Shown one piece after another: positions 11,590 through 25,437 of a stretch of 64,000 nucleotides of DNA. The stretch is from Heliopora coerulea. Lineage: Eukaryota > Cnidaria > Anthozoa > Scleralcyonacea > Helioporidae. Position 1 is the first letter of the stretch, and the number at the start of each line of letters is the position of its first letter. The position numbers and the translations under genes were made by a program. The notes beneath the pieces are model-generated. The model was not told the DNA's origin. It worked only from the letters and a program-made list of their open reading frames with translations, and did not search any database. Location of the stretch: NCBI GenBank assembly GCA_030142905.1, contig JASJOG010000112.1, forward strand, positions 412,501-476,500, in the 5' to 3' direction.

Positions 11590-11640
11590 ACAGGACTAAC
11601 GTTTCGTTGCGTCTCGCAACATCATCAGAGTATGAATAAA
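11590..11640 (-). ncRNA. Hammerhead-ribozyme-like core of Penelope element A
   Basis: The minus strand reads CTGATGA, a hairpin (GTTGCG / AGA / CGCAAC, six perfect pairs), then GAAAC-GTTA-GTC. This fits the hammerhead core CUGANGA...GAAA with a two-base-pair helix III (A-U, C-G closing a GUUA loop) and a GUC cleavage triplet. One extra U separates the core from helix II, and helix I is only partly visible (UUUAUU with AAUAAA, with unpaired bases next to the core). Hammerheads are known in Penelope-like elements; activity here is not shown. Confidence 0.5.
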
Positions 11641-11727
11641 TTAAACGGGTATTGTATTTACAAGGTTAGAGGTATAAAGTAGGTGTTATGTTACAAAATG
11701 TATGGGAAACGGAAATGGATAGAGCGG

Positions 11728-13410
11728 TTAAAAGAGAGAGAGAGGAACAGAGCTTAGATTGGCATTCAAGGAAGGTTTAAGTTTAGAAATAAGACTTTCT
11801 CTTACCAAAAGTTCAGAGGCAGAAGAACAGGAGGATAGGATTTTGAAGTCGTTGAGTGATGCAGTGTGACCAGTCTCATTGAGATGAGTTAAAACGCTGG
11901 AAGGTGATGGGATAAGAAATTTTTTACCTGTCAAGGCAGAGACTCCTAAATGATCAGAGGCTCGTGTATGTAAGTGGCGGACCGTTTGGCCCACATCCAG
12001 TGCGGAGCAGCATTGACACGTGCAAGAATAAACGACACGAGACCTCAGAACTTTAGGAGTCCTGTCCTTAAAGTTGAAAAGATGAGCAAGTCGCTTGCCT
12101 GGTTGAAAAACAAAACGAATTCTAATGTGAGGGTAAGCTGAGGAGCACAGTTTTAAATTTTGAGTGCGGATTTGAAGAGAGTGACAACCAGTGAAGGGAA
12201 GAGAAAAGTATAAGACCTTTTGGGGGACTGTGTGAAGGACTGGTTTGGATGTGAAGGTTTTGTCCAAGAAAAGAGAAACGCATTTGTCAAATAAATGTGT
12301 AGGAAAGCCATTGGTTTTAAAGATATTTTTTGACATTTCAAGTTCTTTGTGGAAATTTTCATAACTAGAGCAGATGTTGAAACAGCGATGGAGTAGTGAA
12401 AGAATTAGGCCTTGTTTGTAAGTGAAAGGTATGAAGCTGTGAAAATTTGTGAAAAGACCAGTAAATGTGGGTTTACGATAAACGGAAGTGGTAAAAGTGC
12501 CGTTATGACGGGTGAGGTCAATGTCGAGAAAAGGTAATGAGCGGTAGGATTCAGTTTCAAAAGTAAAGTTTATATTTGGATGTTGACGGTTAAGGAAATT
12601 AAGAAACAAGGGAATGTGATCAGGGGAACGGAAAAGTAGAAAATAATCATCAACTTATCTACGATAGTAAATGGGCTTGAAGTTGGAAGGACAATTATCC
12701 AGCCAAGATTTTTCATGAGAGGATAAGAAGATGTCTGCAAAAAGAGGTCCAAGGGGAGAACCCATGGCGACTCCATCAATTTGTTCGTACAGAGACCCAT
12801 TAAAAATAAAGTGGCAGTCCTTAACAGAAAAATGTAGAAGCTTTTTAAATTCTTCTCAGAAAAAACCATGATAATGGGTGTCAGTGTGAAATAAACGGTC
12901 AAGAATTAAGTTAATGGTTTCGTCAAGTGGTACGTTGGTAAAAAGTGAAGTGATATCGAAACTGGCCATGACTAAATGATCCGTATCAAAATTTAGATTA
13001 AGTATTTCCTGAACAAAAGAGAAAGAGTCACTCACCTTGTAAGCACCAGAAGCGATGGGACGAAGAAGGGGAACGAGAAATTTAGCAATATTATAAGAAT
13101 GCGTATTAACAGAGGATTAAATAGGCCTAAGGGGAATGTTACTTTTATGTATTTTAGGTAGTCCGTAGAGAATGCCAATTTGAGAGCCAGTGGGAAAGAG
13201 TTTTTCGTAAGTAATGGTTAAACTTCTTATTCCCAAGCTTAACTTTTGTATGCGTAAATATGCAGACGAGCGCCGGCTTCCTGACAACATATACGCCCTG
13301 AGTTGTGCTGATCCTTTACATTTAAACGGTGTACAGAATATTTTCACTCTTTCTGTTGAGTTACAGAAAAAAGGGTAAGTTTGGTGGGACAAAAATAACT
13401 GTGTAAACAC
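11728..13410 (-). pseudogene. Penelope-like RT + GIY-YIG polyprotein, broken
   Basis: N to C on the minus strand: GILYGLPKIHK (13.2 kb), DGVAMGSPLGPLFADIFL (12.75 kb), a VDD catalytic remnant whose preceding codon is a stop, the thumb block FLDIDLTRHNG...SVYRKPTFTGLFTNF, then the endonuclease region CTCQCC...DVGQTVRHLHTRASDHLG and the C-terminal ESLISKLKPSLNANLSS. The order RT then GIY-YIG defines Penelope-like elements. At least two frame breaks (near 12.6 and 13.1 kb) and a stop at the catalytic motif make it inactive. Confidence 0.85.
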
Positions 13411-14204
13411 GAACCCAAAGGCAAGCCTCTCGACAAATATTCCGAGCTGTGTGACTATAACACTTTGGAAAAATGTGAAAAAAAATTTTTTCCACTTGTA
13501 TTTTATTAATAGGGGATTTCATTCTAGATATTTGGGTTTGCAGTTTGTCTAACCCTAAGAAAAAAGTTTTTCTTTGTCAGGATGTAAGATTAGGACATTG
13601 ACAGGGGAATTGGATTCATTTAATTTTAAATATCATCCGCGTTATCGGGGTTAGGAATATCATTGATTTGCTTTGGCCCATATTGCATCTCTCTGAAAAC
13701 ATGAAAAGTCTTCGGTTAAAAAGTTATGATACCTTACAGACAGCCAAGAGAAGGTAATAGAGATAAGGTATTAACAAACGTGGGAAATTGGAATGCCAAT
13801 TTGTAAATTTTTTTTGCAGGGATGTACATTAGAAGAAGGAAGACACACCACATAAAATTTTCTTTTGATTGTGATTCTGTCAGAGTGGTGGGCTTGGTCT
13901 TAGGGTCAGGTGAATTTAGCCCATGACTGCCTAATTAATTGAGGGGCATCTGCTAAACTGCACCTGACATAATGTAAGACATTCTTTGTTATCTTAATGA
14001 AACCGTTATATATAGGAGCGTTTATCAATATGTGAATTCGAACCTTGATAAAGGAGCTTGTTCCGAAACGATGATGATTTAGTAATGAAGATTTTTAATT
14101 TGATTTTGTCTGTTCTTTGTATCTAAACTTTGTTACGAAGAAAATTCATGTCTACATAATCATATCTTTATTGTAGCCTAGTATGGGACAATTTTAGTTC
14201 GTAC

Positions 14205-14340
14205 TTCTCCGGCAATTGCAAACATTACAAAATAGAGTTGCCAGAATGATTTCAGAGTACTCTTACGAGATTAGGTCATCTCAAATTTTAATGAAACTAA
14301 ACTGGCAACCATTGGATGAAAGGCGTTGGTATGAAATACC
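14205..14340 (+). pseudogene. LINE RT C-terminal fragment
   Basis: The plus strand encodes LQTLQNRVARMISEYSYEIR followed by SSQILMKLNWQPLDERR, the conserved post-RT block of L2/CR1-type LINEs (compare the fragment at 55.5 kb). An isolated piece with no other LINE domain next to it. Confidence 0.75.
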
Positions 14341-14813
14341 GTTATTCACGGGTCGAGTATACTCATGTTCAACATTGTCCTGGCTGTTAAAGATCGCTTA
14401 TGGTAAAAGGTTTCAAAATGGCTGCCTACCAGACAATACCAGGGAAAGTGGGTATAGTGGGACATTTCAGTTGAAAAAAATAGATTTATCATAGCGTGAC
14501 GAACTCTTTCATCGGCCTAGGCTCTGTTACCTCGAGATTCTTCTAACTCAAAGATTTCGCAATCTGAGGAACGGTACTGACTACCACTCGACAATCCACT
14601 TGTCGAATTAACCCATTCAATTTATTGCCTCGGTGAGGTTTCAGTGTGAGAAATTTGAAAGGGAAAGTCACTTACTGTTGTGAGTCTAATTCCTGACAAC
14701 TCCTGTGCTTTCGGAGTATACGTAAGCCCTTTTGAATGAATGAATGAATCCAGAACATCAGCCACTTAAGACCAAATCTCCTATCTTTCAGATTATAGAT
14801 CAACGATCGTCAA

Positions 14814-14900
14814 ACTCTATCCTCAGAAATCGTTTTTCTGAGGATAGAGCTTGACTATCATTAATCTATCATCTCAAGATATCTCCAAGCTCTCACACTT
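14814..14900. repeat. Hairpin repeat shared with the SINE tail at 51.8 kb
   Basis: CTCTATCCTCAGAAA and its exact complement form a 15-bp stem at 14815-14849. The following sequence (ATCTATCATC, AAGATATCTC, AAGCTCTCACA) recurs at 51,790-51,867 downstream of a tRNA-like head. Confidence 0.6.
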
Positions 14901-15958
14901 CTAAAATATAAATTTTATCTTCTGACTTTATCGGTCTCCACGAAAAGTCGGCGTCAATTCAAACCCCACCAAGGACGTACTGTCAGGATCTCTTGTTTCT
15001 CAAACTCACGTGACGTTTTATATCAATAGCAAAAGCTTCTCAGGGGTTACCATTAGGTGTAGACAAATGTACCCATTACATACAGATTTTTTAAGTTACA
15101 TACATGTGTTAATTTTTTACTTGATCACTCGTCTTTGTCCTTATTTAGCTGACTGTCACTAAACTCGATTCGCGGGATTGTGAATTCGATTCCCATCCTG
15201 ACACTTAAGACGGGCATGAATATTTCTTAACTGGTCCCAGTTGTGTCTTAGGGGCTGATTACATAAGACCCCTACGAAGTCAGACCGACGCGACTTGAGA
15301 CCGCACTCTACACAAATGTTTTAGTTTACATGAGACCAGCTGGTAAAACAAGATCGAACTGGCCTCACTGCACCCATTTCGGATGTTGCATCGAAACGAA
15401 TGAGTTCAGATCGGTTCGAATTCGGACCGGTACGACATTTTCTTCATGAAAACGCAAAATCTCTCCAGGCCAACCATTGATGCGACGAAGAAGACAAGCT
15501 GCAGCTAGAGCTACTGTTTTTCCTCTCTTTGGTTTAGACCTAAAAATGGCTCCACATGGAAGGAAATCAGCCTTTCGGTGACTCTGGAAGGCCCAAGTGA
15601 CGTTATCATTAACTATGAACCTCTGTACATGCCTCCATGCCAGTATACATGCCCGTCTGTCGGTTTGTGTGTAACGTATTTTTCCGAATAAACAGGAAAG
15701 TTTTAACAAAGAAAATTCTACCATTTTATTAACAAAAGGTGGCGCATTGCCAATCGTTAAAATCACCTGTGTAATATAATATAAATATATCGCCTATGTA
15801 TCATAAATAATAACACACATGAAAAAATTTTTCGAATCTCATTGGCTTAGAGTAGTGCAATTTCAAGGTAACACAGTGCTGAAAAAAGATAATACAGTAA
15901 TTTGTATTCAATGACCTTTTTTCGCACTGTATTACCCTTTTCCTGTATTTTATTCATA

Positions 15959-16123
15959 AGTAATACCATGAAATGAGGCGCATTAACTATTAAACCTCCC
16001 GCTCGAGGAGGGTTGTTTAACAAAATTCCCGAGGGCCGAAGTCCTGAGGATATTTTACTAAATGATCCGAATCGAGTGGGAGGTTTAATAGCTAATACAC
16101 CGAATATTCATGGTATTACTTTG
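15959..16123. repeat. Foldback repeat, about 50-bp arms
   Basis: AAGTAATACCATGAA...TATTAAACCTCCCGCTCG on the left is mirrored by CGAGTGGGAGGTTTAATAG...TTCATGGTATTACTT on the right, with a GC-rich loop. MITE-like; no ORF. Confidence 0.7.
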
Positions 16124-16147
16124 TGATATCATGTTTACGTGAATTCA

Positions 16148-16231
16148 ACTAATACTACCTCCGGTGACGTCAAACCGGGTCTTATTAGTCCTAATACGAC
16201 CCGGTTTGACGTCACTGGAGGTAGTATTTGT
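16148..16231. repeat. Inverted repeat with CRE-like core
   Basis: AATACTACCTCC followed by TGACGTCAAACCGGGT is repeated in inverted orientation (ACCCGGTTTGACGTCA...GGAGGTAGTATT) around a short AT spacer. Near-perfect palindrome, probably the end of a MITE. Confidence 0.7.
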
Positions 16232-16370
16232 ACAAATGAATTTTAATGAGGTAAATTAGTAATTAATGCGACCTGGAAAAACAAAAGAAATCCATGTAAA
16301 CATGATATTATAATTGGTAATAACGTGTTTTCCCGTGCAATTTTTAAAGACACGCACCCGTGAGTTTTTC

Positions 16371-16437
16371 AAAGCCCTTAAATAGCCCTCGTCCTTCGGA
16401 CTAGTGTTATTTTGATAGTCTTTGAAAAACTCACTTT
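16371..16437. repeat. Inverted repeat
   Basis: GTGAGTTTTTCAAAG and CTTTGAAAAACTCAC flank a 36-bp spacer containing GTCCTTCGGAC. Foldback, no ORF. Confidence 0.65.
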
Positions 16438-16519
16438 AGCATGCTTTTTTTCCCCCAAATTGCACTCGAAACCATGCTATTATTTATCAATGATATAAGA
16501 ATTGAATACTGCGTAGACA

Positions 16520-17040
16520 GTGATAAATAAGGTAAAAAGTTAAAATATTGATAACTGCCGTAAATGATCTCAAAGAATATCAACGTTTCGAGCAAAGGCC
16601 CTTCGTCAGAGAAAGAAACGTTAATACGTTAATACGTTATGGTTAATACGTTTTTTAAAGCGATACTGAAATTTGTCACCACGACAAAATCTTTGTCTTA
16701 CAGCAAGTTGAATAACCTTGAGGTACGCATGCCCATTCTTACCCACTTTTTGCAATATGGCGGACGGTGACACTGGAACGTTTTTAATGGCTTGGCTAAC
16801 ACTTATATGTTGTACAACGAAGAATGAAAAGGAGATTAAGAACGCAAGCGAGGCCGAGGAAATTTTGTAAAAAGTTAAAAGGTTGATAATTGCCGTGACT
16901 GATCTCAAAGAATTCCAACGTTTCGAGCAGAGGGCCTTCTTCAAAACACGTTTCTTTCTCTGACGAACGGCCTTTACTCGAAACGTTGATGTTCTTTGAG
17001 ATCAGTTACGGCAGTTATCAACCTTTTAACTTTTTACCAT
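16520..17040. repeat. Three copies of a repeat with hammerhead-like cores, two of them inverted
   Basis: A 90-bp unit (AGTTAAAA...TTGATAACTGCCGT...CTCAAAGAA...CAACGTTTCGAGCAAAGGCC...TCGTCAGAGAAAG) occurs at about 16,530-16,620 and 16,869-16,950, and in reverse at 16,950-17,038; the last two make a palindrome. On the strand opposite to the first copy, CTGACGA...GAAAC lies at 16609-16585; the inverted copy carries CTGACGA (16960-16966) and GAAAC (16980-16984). The middle copy has TTGAAGA, so its core is mutated. This resembles terminal repeats of Penelope-like elements. Confidence 0.65.
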
Positions 17041-17059
17041 GCTATTACCTATACTACTT

Positions 17060-17104
17060 ATTATTTCTCTGATGATGTTGCGCAGAGCAACGAAACAAAG
17101 GATC
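17060..17104 (+). ncRNA. Hammerhead-like core, orphan
   Basis: CTGATGA (17069-17075), hairpin GTTGC / GCAGA / GCAAC, then GAAAC (17092-17096). Same layout as the site in Penelope element A, with no RT next to it. Confidence 0.4.
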
Positions 17105-17329
17105 TGTTAAAACTTTACAATGCCAATTTTCCGTGTTTTTTTGCTGGGCTATCTTGTTCATACTTCGCCTAAGATTTCCTCCTGACTCATCAATCGCTAA
17201 AGTAAGCTTTTCAACACTTACATTACAATCGAACAGCATATGTTTTGTTCGAATATTTACAGTCTTCATTTATGAGTTCATCCTTAAAGTTAGCTAGCTT
17301 TTTCTTGGAGTTTGTTTGCGGGGAGGAGA

Positions 17330-17455
17330 TGGTGCTTATTCGAGAAGAGGCGTTTGTCGGTAAGGGGCGTTTATGAAAAATTCACAAGTTTAGGGAGGCG
17401 TCTATTCGAGTAGAGGTGTTTATTCGAACAGGGGCGTTTACTCGGAACACGGTGT
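17330..17455 (+). repeat. Degenerate tandem repeat, GGCGTTTATTCGAG-type unit
   Basis: About five diverged copies of a 16-20-bp unit with core GGCGTTTATTCGA. A related GGGCTTATA-type unit occurs at 45.68-46.08 and 63.68-63.74 kb. Confidence 0.55.
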
Positions 17456-17714
17456 GTATGTAGGTGTGGGCGCGTGTGCACATAGTCCGGCTTAACGGAT
17501 CCGATTTTCTGATCCTAATAGCGGGATCTTGGTCAAAACGACCTAACGTTCATGTACCTGCATCCACTTGTCGAAAAGTTAAGTTTCGTTTTTATATATA
17601 TAGTTAATCATGCACAGCAACAGTAAGCTGTTGTTTAGGACTGTCTTTAGAACTCTATGCCATTATGTCAGTTAAGTGGAAATCGTTGCTGTTAGCGAGC
17701 CAGGCGGAGTAATA

Positions 17715-17765
17715 ATTAATACTGACGTTTCGTTACTCAACCAGTAACCTCTTCAGAGTAAAGTG
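17715..17765 (-). ncRNA. Hammerhead-like core, orphan
   Basis: Minus strand: CTGAAGA (17756-17750), hairpin G-GTTAC / TGGTTGA / GTAAC, GAAAC (17731-17727), then GTCA and GUA as the expected helix III loop and cleavage triplet. Helix II pairs well with one bulged G. Confidence 0.4.
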
Positions 17766-17769
17766 AATC

Positions 17770-19510
17770 GTCGAGAAGTCGTCTCTGGGACTGGTGATGT
17801 GCATGGGAGTTTTGAAGTCGACGATTGGCAATCTCGAAGTTTAAAAGACGAGGAACAGCATCATGTTGCTTGTACTTTAAAAAGAAAAGGTCCATTTTGG
17901 CTTTGCCAAATTTCAGTCCGGCGCGTTGATATTTACGAAACGCAGCAAGTGAACCATTGTTGCTGCATCTATCGTGGAGAGCAGAACACTGCTCAGGCGA
18001 CTACAAAATTTTGGATGCACATGCAAATACAATGGAGCAGTACAAGAACGCGAGAAAGGACAAGAGATACAAAGAAAAAACTACTGGGAAACCGTAAATG
18101 CCGTGAACGATGAACTATGAAAGTTTAGCTTCAAACCAACTTTTGATGCGTGCTGAGAGGGCAGCCCGCCGAGCTAAATGTTTTTACTTTTCGTTGGCCA
18201 CAAATCTTCAAGTCGACGACGCATGCGTGATTGCCGCAGAAAACACAAGTTTGTAACTTCGATGGGCTTACTTCACCCTTGATAAATCCAACTCACTGAT
18301 CAGGCCTCTTTTCGGTTAAGGTACTCTTTCTATAGACGACACCTTCAACAGTATTTTTACTTCTTTGTGACGACTTTAGCTCACGAGGAGATAAAAGCTG
18401 TTGCTTAAAATTGACTGCCACCTCTTAACAGAACTGGCACGTTTTGGATGTCAACCATTTGATCGTGGCGTTCTATTTGGGGCATTTGACCCCAGGTAGC
18501 TGGCCGTACTAGCTGTAGTCATTAGGTCATCAAAATTTGGCTACAATGCCCTCTCCAGATTTATGATCTCTACGAGTTTGATGTTGATGACTGCGTTGAA
18601 GGCTCAAATTGACGTCCAAAAAGATCCCCACGTCCGCCACTATTAGCCTCAGGTTTTGCTGACTTCAGCCTTCAAGTTATAGTACAATTCACTATCTCGG
18701 GTTACCCATAGATAAGTCTATCCAGTAGTTAAAAGTCAATTTTTGGTGAACAGATATTCGATGGGAGACAACTGGCGAAAGCAGATATTCCGGCTTCGTG
18801 CCATGAGAAACTATTCATCGAATGATATTTATCGACTAGGCAGTATTTACCCACAAGACAGTGCCATTTATGACCGTGTCCTGATAACCAAATGACCATG
18901 AGTCGATCGAAGTTATGGTTAACCAATTCAACTCATCACCACTTTTCTGTGCTATTGTTATGAACCTTGTTTCTTTATTTTATTAAGGTCTGTTTTTATT
19001 TAGTGCTATGTATTTTGGACCCTCTATACGAAGCTATACATCTCTCTTAACCTGTTTAAGTGATTTTGGAGCACCACCAGTACAATGAAAATTCCCGCAC
19101 GTATCAACCTACGTAAAGCTTAACCATACTGACTCTCTTCGGGATTTTAAAAAAGCTTAATGTTTTCCAAACATTTTCATTAATAAGTTTATACAGAATA
19201 ATAAGGGACCGACTTCACTGAAAAGATTCCGAGTTAGTTATTCTCATTGCTCAGTGGCGTTTCCAAACTTGCTCCTTGTACTAAATCTACCAAATATACA
19301 TAAATTTACACTCATCCCAAGTTGCCGGGAATACAGGACATTTTTAAAATACGGCTCCAACAGAATTTTCAGTCTGAGAAAAGACTCATCACGGTTTGAT
19401 CAAAATACTGAGCTGTCACATCGTTCTGACTTTTTTTGAGAATTCTTTTAACTTCGGCCGCAGCGATAACCGCAGGCTATATGCAGGACTTGGTATTTCA
19501 TGTTCTTGTC
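17770..19510. other. No gene seen
   Basis: The 116-codon plus ORF at 17763-18113 directly follows the hammerhead-like repeat and has no recognised domain. The rest is AT-rich intergenic or intronic sequence. Confidence 0.45.
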
Positions 19511-19521
19511 TTCCTTCACTC

Positions 19522-19626
<105 letters not shown>

Positions 19627-19734
19627 TTAAAAGACAGAAAAAGACAAATAAAAGACAAATATGGTATACAGCATTTTCATATAACAAGCATAACCCGAAG
19701 TTTAAAATCAATTTATCATTTTCAAGAAACTTAC

Positions 19735-22220
<2,486 letters not shown>

Positions 22221-22223
22221 TAC

Positions 22224-22257
22224 CTTTCCTTTACTTTAGTCCCATAACTTTAACGTG
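22224..22257 (-). pseudogene. WDR5: WDR5-like micro-exon with a nonsense codon
   Basis: A 34-bp minus-strand exon between acceptor TCTTTTTTTACAG and donor AAG|GTACGG. It reads (AA)C-TLKLWD-stop-SKGK: WDR5 has Tyr at the stop position (TLKLWDYSKGK), so a TAC/TAT codon has become TAA at 22238-22236. Phases (2 in, 0 out) match the exons on either side exactly. This single change would truncate the protein after blade five. Confidence 0.8.
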
Positions 22258-22675
22258 CTGTAAAAAAAGACGTACATGCAACAAATGTATAAGCAATGTT
22301 TTGAATCTTACTAAATGATATTATAAGAAACGTGGAAATCGCTCGAAGATTTCTTCCAAATTTCGTTCGTTCGTTTTGAGTTGTTCGTTCTGGAAACGGT
22401 TGAGAAATTTCGGGTATCACTTCGACCAGTGATTTCAGAAACATAACTACGTTTATGCTCAGAGGATATCCCACAATATCAAGAAGATATCTACACCTAA
22501 AACTCACAACTAATTAATGACGAAAGGTTAAGGAAATTCATATTTATGCCACTAAAACCTTTTCTGGACAGATGAGAAAGCTGTCCCTAGATAACTATAT
22601 TTTTACACTAAGAATAAAATACTCTGTATTAGATATGAGGTTTCGAAAAGTAAGGAGTTAAATTAAAACTAACAG

Positions 22676-22890
22676 TCTGTTTGACGGTCTGCTTGTCTGT
22701 CAGATTTTTGTATGTTTCTGTTGCTAATTGGTCTGTCTACCAGCTTGTCTGTCTATCAGTGTGTCTGTACATTTTTATGACCGTCTGATTGTTTGTTCGT
22801 TTGTTTGTTTTGTTTGTTTCTTTGTTTGACTGTTCGTTTGTTAGTTAGTTTGTTTGTTGTTGGCCTGCCTGTTGTCTGCTGGCTTGAAGG
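22676..22890 (+). repeat. Degenerate (TGTC)n/(TTTG)n simple repeat
   Basis: TCTGTCTG-rich sequence passing into GTTTGTTTG-rich sequence, then TGCCTGTTG; irregular tetranucleotide low-complexity tract. Confidence 0.85.
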
Positions 22891-22970
22891 TTATGACGTG
22901 ATAGGACTCCTAAAAAGGAGAAATGGGATTCATTAAATCGAATTCCGTAAATCAGCATAAGAAATACTTA

Positions 22971-23072
<102 letters not shown>

Positions 23073-23133
23073 TTAAAATCAGGCCTGGAGCTATGGGGGG
23101 TATGGGGGGGTGCGACACCCCCCAAATTTTTTT

Positions 23134-23214
23134 CACGACTTTCAGTCGGCAGAAATTATGTTTTAGTTGGCAGTCTGCCGAATAAAACATAATTTCTGCC
23201 GACTGAAAGTCGTG
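23134..23214. repeat. Perfect 32-bp hairpin near the hAT left end
   Basis: CACGACTTTCAGTCGGCAGA...TTTTA (23134-23165) is exactly complementary to 23183-23214 around a 17-bp loop that includes GGCAGTCTGCC. It replaces the expected N-terminal zinc-finger coding region of the transposase, so it probably arose by an inverted rearrangement within the element. Confidence 0.85.
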
Positions 23215-23216
23215 TT

Positions 23217-24739
23217 ACTCTTGTTGTCAAGGAATTAGAAGAAGCACCAGCATTCTTGGTGATGGCCGACACGACTCCCGATACGAGCAATAAAGACCAG
23301 ATGTCTACCGTTGTGATGTACGTCGCAGATAACAAACCGGTAGAACGTTTGCTTTCTTTGACGGTGCTTGGAGATAAATCTGGTGATGGACATGCAACAG
23401 AGATATTGAGATGTCTCAACGAGCATAGTGTCGATGTGGGGAAGCTCTTTTTCCAGTCCTATGACTTCACGGCGTGTATGTCTGAAGAGTACAACGGTTG
23501 TCACAAGACGCTTAATGAAAAGATCAAAAAGGATTTCCCAGAGAAGGAAGTGCCATATATTCCGTGCCAAGCTCATCGGTTGAATACATTTGTAGAGCGA
23601 AGTTGCAAAGCTAGTACCATCGTGTCATCGATGTTTGTCGTCCTACAATCATTGTACTCGTTTTTCTCAAGCAGCACCAAGCAGTCTGAAGCACTTACAA
23701 AAGCGCAAGAAAGTGTCGAAAGAGCATTAAAACTACAAAATCTTTCCCAAACTTGGTGGATAGCCAGATCAGAGTCCATCGACAGTGTTTGGATCTCCTT
23801 TGAGTCGATAGTCTCTCTGCTTCAGAAAAGTATCAACAAAGAGCTGGATTCGGATACGAACACCCGTGATCAGGCCAAGGCACTTTTGAAGAACATGAAA
23901 ATGTACGACTTCATTTTCAGCCTGGAAATAATTAGATTTATTATGCGTCATTGCAAGGTGCTCGTCGTTCAGCTTCAGGAAGAAGGTTTGAACTTGCTTG
24001 ATGCCCTTACTTTGTTGTCCACAACAACAAAGGTTTTGGAAAGGATTCGCAATGAAGTTGATGTAGATAAGCAGGTGAAGGCTGCTGCAGCGATGGCAAG
24101 GCATGTTGGATGCGACTCGGAAGAAGAATTCAGTCATCATCACCAAGGAGGCTGGATGATACGTGTGAAAACGAGGTTGAGGTTGGTTTCGCCATTTTTT
24201 ACCGGAAGGAAACGTTCTCAGTTCTTGACCACATTGTTACAGATTGTAGAGAGAACTGGAATCGGATTTTTATGAACACAAAATCCTTTTCAGTCTTGCA
24301 GCCACCGTGGGAAGAAATCTGTGAAGAATTAGCAGAGAGTTTGTGCAAGTTGTTGGGCGGAAGCTTAACAAGTGAAAGCCTTGTCGGAGAGCTCGTTGTC
24401 TTGAGAGAAGAGTCTGTCGATGGAATGCCGTTGAAAACCAAGTCAGTCCGTGAAGTTGCTGCCTTCGTCAGTAAGAAAAAGCTTGTCTACCCCACCTGCA
24501 ACATGGCGTTCACCTTTCCTCAAACGGCACCAGTCACAGTGGCTTCAAATGAAAGATTATTCAGCAAACTGAAAGTGATCAAGAACAAGCTAAGAAGCAC
24601 TATGCTCCAAGATCGCCAGGAATCTCTTATTTTGATTTCATGTGAAGGAGATCTTTCAGAGGGGTTAGATTTGAACACCATTATTCAAAACTGGGTTCAT
24701 TTGAAGAAAAGACGTGTTCGATTTAACACGGATAAGTAG
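23217..24739 (+). pseudogene. hAT transposase (DUF4371/ZMYM1-like), N-truncated, frameshifted
   Basis: Reads FLVMADTTPDTSNKDQMSTV (first catalytic Asp region), then QSYDFTACMSEEYNG (second Asp block), PCQAHRLNTFVERSC, TWWIARSES, and after a frame change near 24,140 continues with LDDTCENEVEVGFAIFYRKE and the C-terminal dimerisation block VTVASNERLFSKLKVIKNKL. The order is that of the DUF4371 hAT family. The N-terminal TTF/BED zinc finger is absent; the frame break plus this loss make it inactive. Confidence 0.85.
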
Positions 24740-25312
24740 AATCATTAAAGCCCAGACAAATAGAATCATCGACTTTTAGCACTTATCAATTTAAATTAAT
24801 TTCAAACTACCAAATTTAATACTCACAAATCAAAAGTTGATGTTAAATGTTTTGCTTACATGTAATCAACGAGAGATAACCAAAGACATGAATTTTAATA
24901 TTAAAATGCCATCATGTTTTCATTTCGTATTGATAGTGCGTACTTATTAAACTAGGACTAATTGACCATTTCACCAGTTGACAAGCGTCATTTTAGTTGG
25001 CACTCGACCGAAAGACAAAAGGTTCGATTGATAGGATATAGTCGGTACAAGTTCGTGCGTCAGTCGGTTGAAGTGACCTTACACCCCCCTGTGGAATTTT
25101 CTGAGTACGGCCCTGGTTAAAATGTTAATAAATGGGTGAAAATCAATGGTACTGAATGATCCAGTACTGAATTTCTCAGCGCTATTTTGTTCATAATTGG
25201 CATATACATTCCTCGACGGTAAAAGTTACACTTACTTAATGAAAAACATTGGTAAATGACATAAAGCAAACCCCTTCTCCTGTTATATTTAGCCGTGAGA
25301 AAAGACATAAAC

Positions 25313-25358
25313 CTATCAATGTTTTCAGACTTTGTCCAGACGCCGTGTCCCAAATGCG
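25313..25358 (-). pseudogene. WDR5: WDR5-like exon with lost splice acceptor
   Basis: Minus strand, 46 bp, encodes RIWDTASGQSLKTLI and a split Asp codon before the donor ATAG|GTTTATG (phase 1), joining exactly to the 22972-23047 exon. It matches WDR5 RIWDTASGQCLKTLID. On the 5' side there is a pyrimidine-rich tract (CTTTTTATCTTGCTTTTGC) but no AG immediately before CGC, so the acceptor seems lost. No exon for earlier blades is visible further upstream, so the copy looks 5'-truncated. Confidence 0.75.
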
Positions 25359-25437
25359 GCAAAAGCAAGATAAAAAGTTAAGACACTGATTAAAGACAGG
25401 GATTCGAGAAGGCAAGCTGAAAAAGTCAGCAGCTTAA

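Larger units (their letters stand above)
11575..13430 (-). mobile_element. Penelope-like element A, degenerate
   Basis: The minus strand carries Penelope-type RT followed by a GIY-YIG-type endonuclease, and a conserved hairpin with a hammerhead-like core lies at its 3' side (11601-11628). 5' truncated and frameshifted. It sits just downstream of the 11-kb death-domain exon. Confidence 0.8.
13431..15950. other. No host gene seen; scattered repeat fragments
   Basis: AT-rich. Contains a LINE fragment (14205-14340), a hairpin repeat (14814-14900), a CTTGATAAAGGAGCTTG...CCGAAACG sequence at about 14,045 like the Penelope-type hairpins, and a Harbinger-like end (GGGGCTGATTACATAAGACC) near 15,253. 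The 133-codon minus ORF at 15365-15766 has no recognised domain. Confidence 0.5.
23080..25115 (+). mobile_element. hAT element with 8-bp target duplication
   Basis: Left end CAGGCCTGGAGC and right end TACGGCCCTG are short hAT-type inverted ends, flanked by identical 8-mers GTTAAAAT at 23072-23079 and 25116-25123. Carries a broken DUF4371-type transposase in sense. A subterminal motif TTTTAGTTGGCA occurs near both ends (about 23,161 and 24,992). Inserted in the intron between two WDR5-like exons, antisense to them. Confidence 0.9.

Noticed and set aside
15365..15766. 133-codon minus-strand ORF
   Set aside because: No recognisable motif, repeat-rich neighbourhood with a Harbinger-like end nearby; not enough to call a gene or a transposase.
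17763..18113. 116-codon plus-strand ORF
   Set aside because: Starts right after a hammerhead-like repeat, has no domain or splice context; probably chance or element debris.
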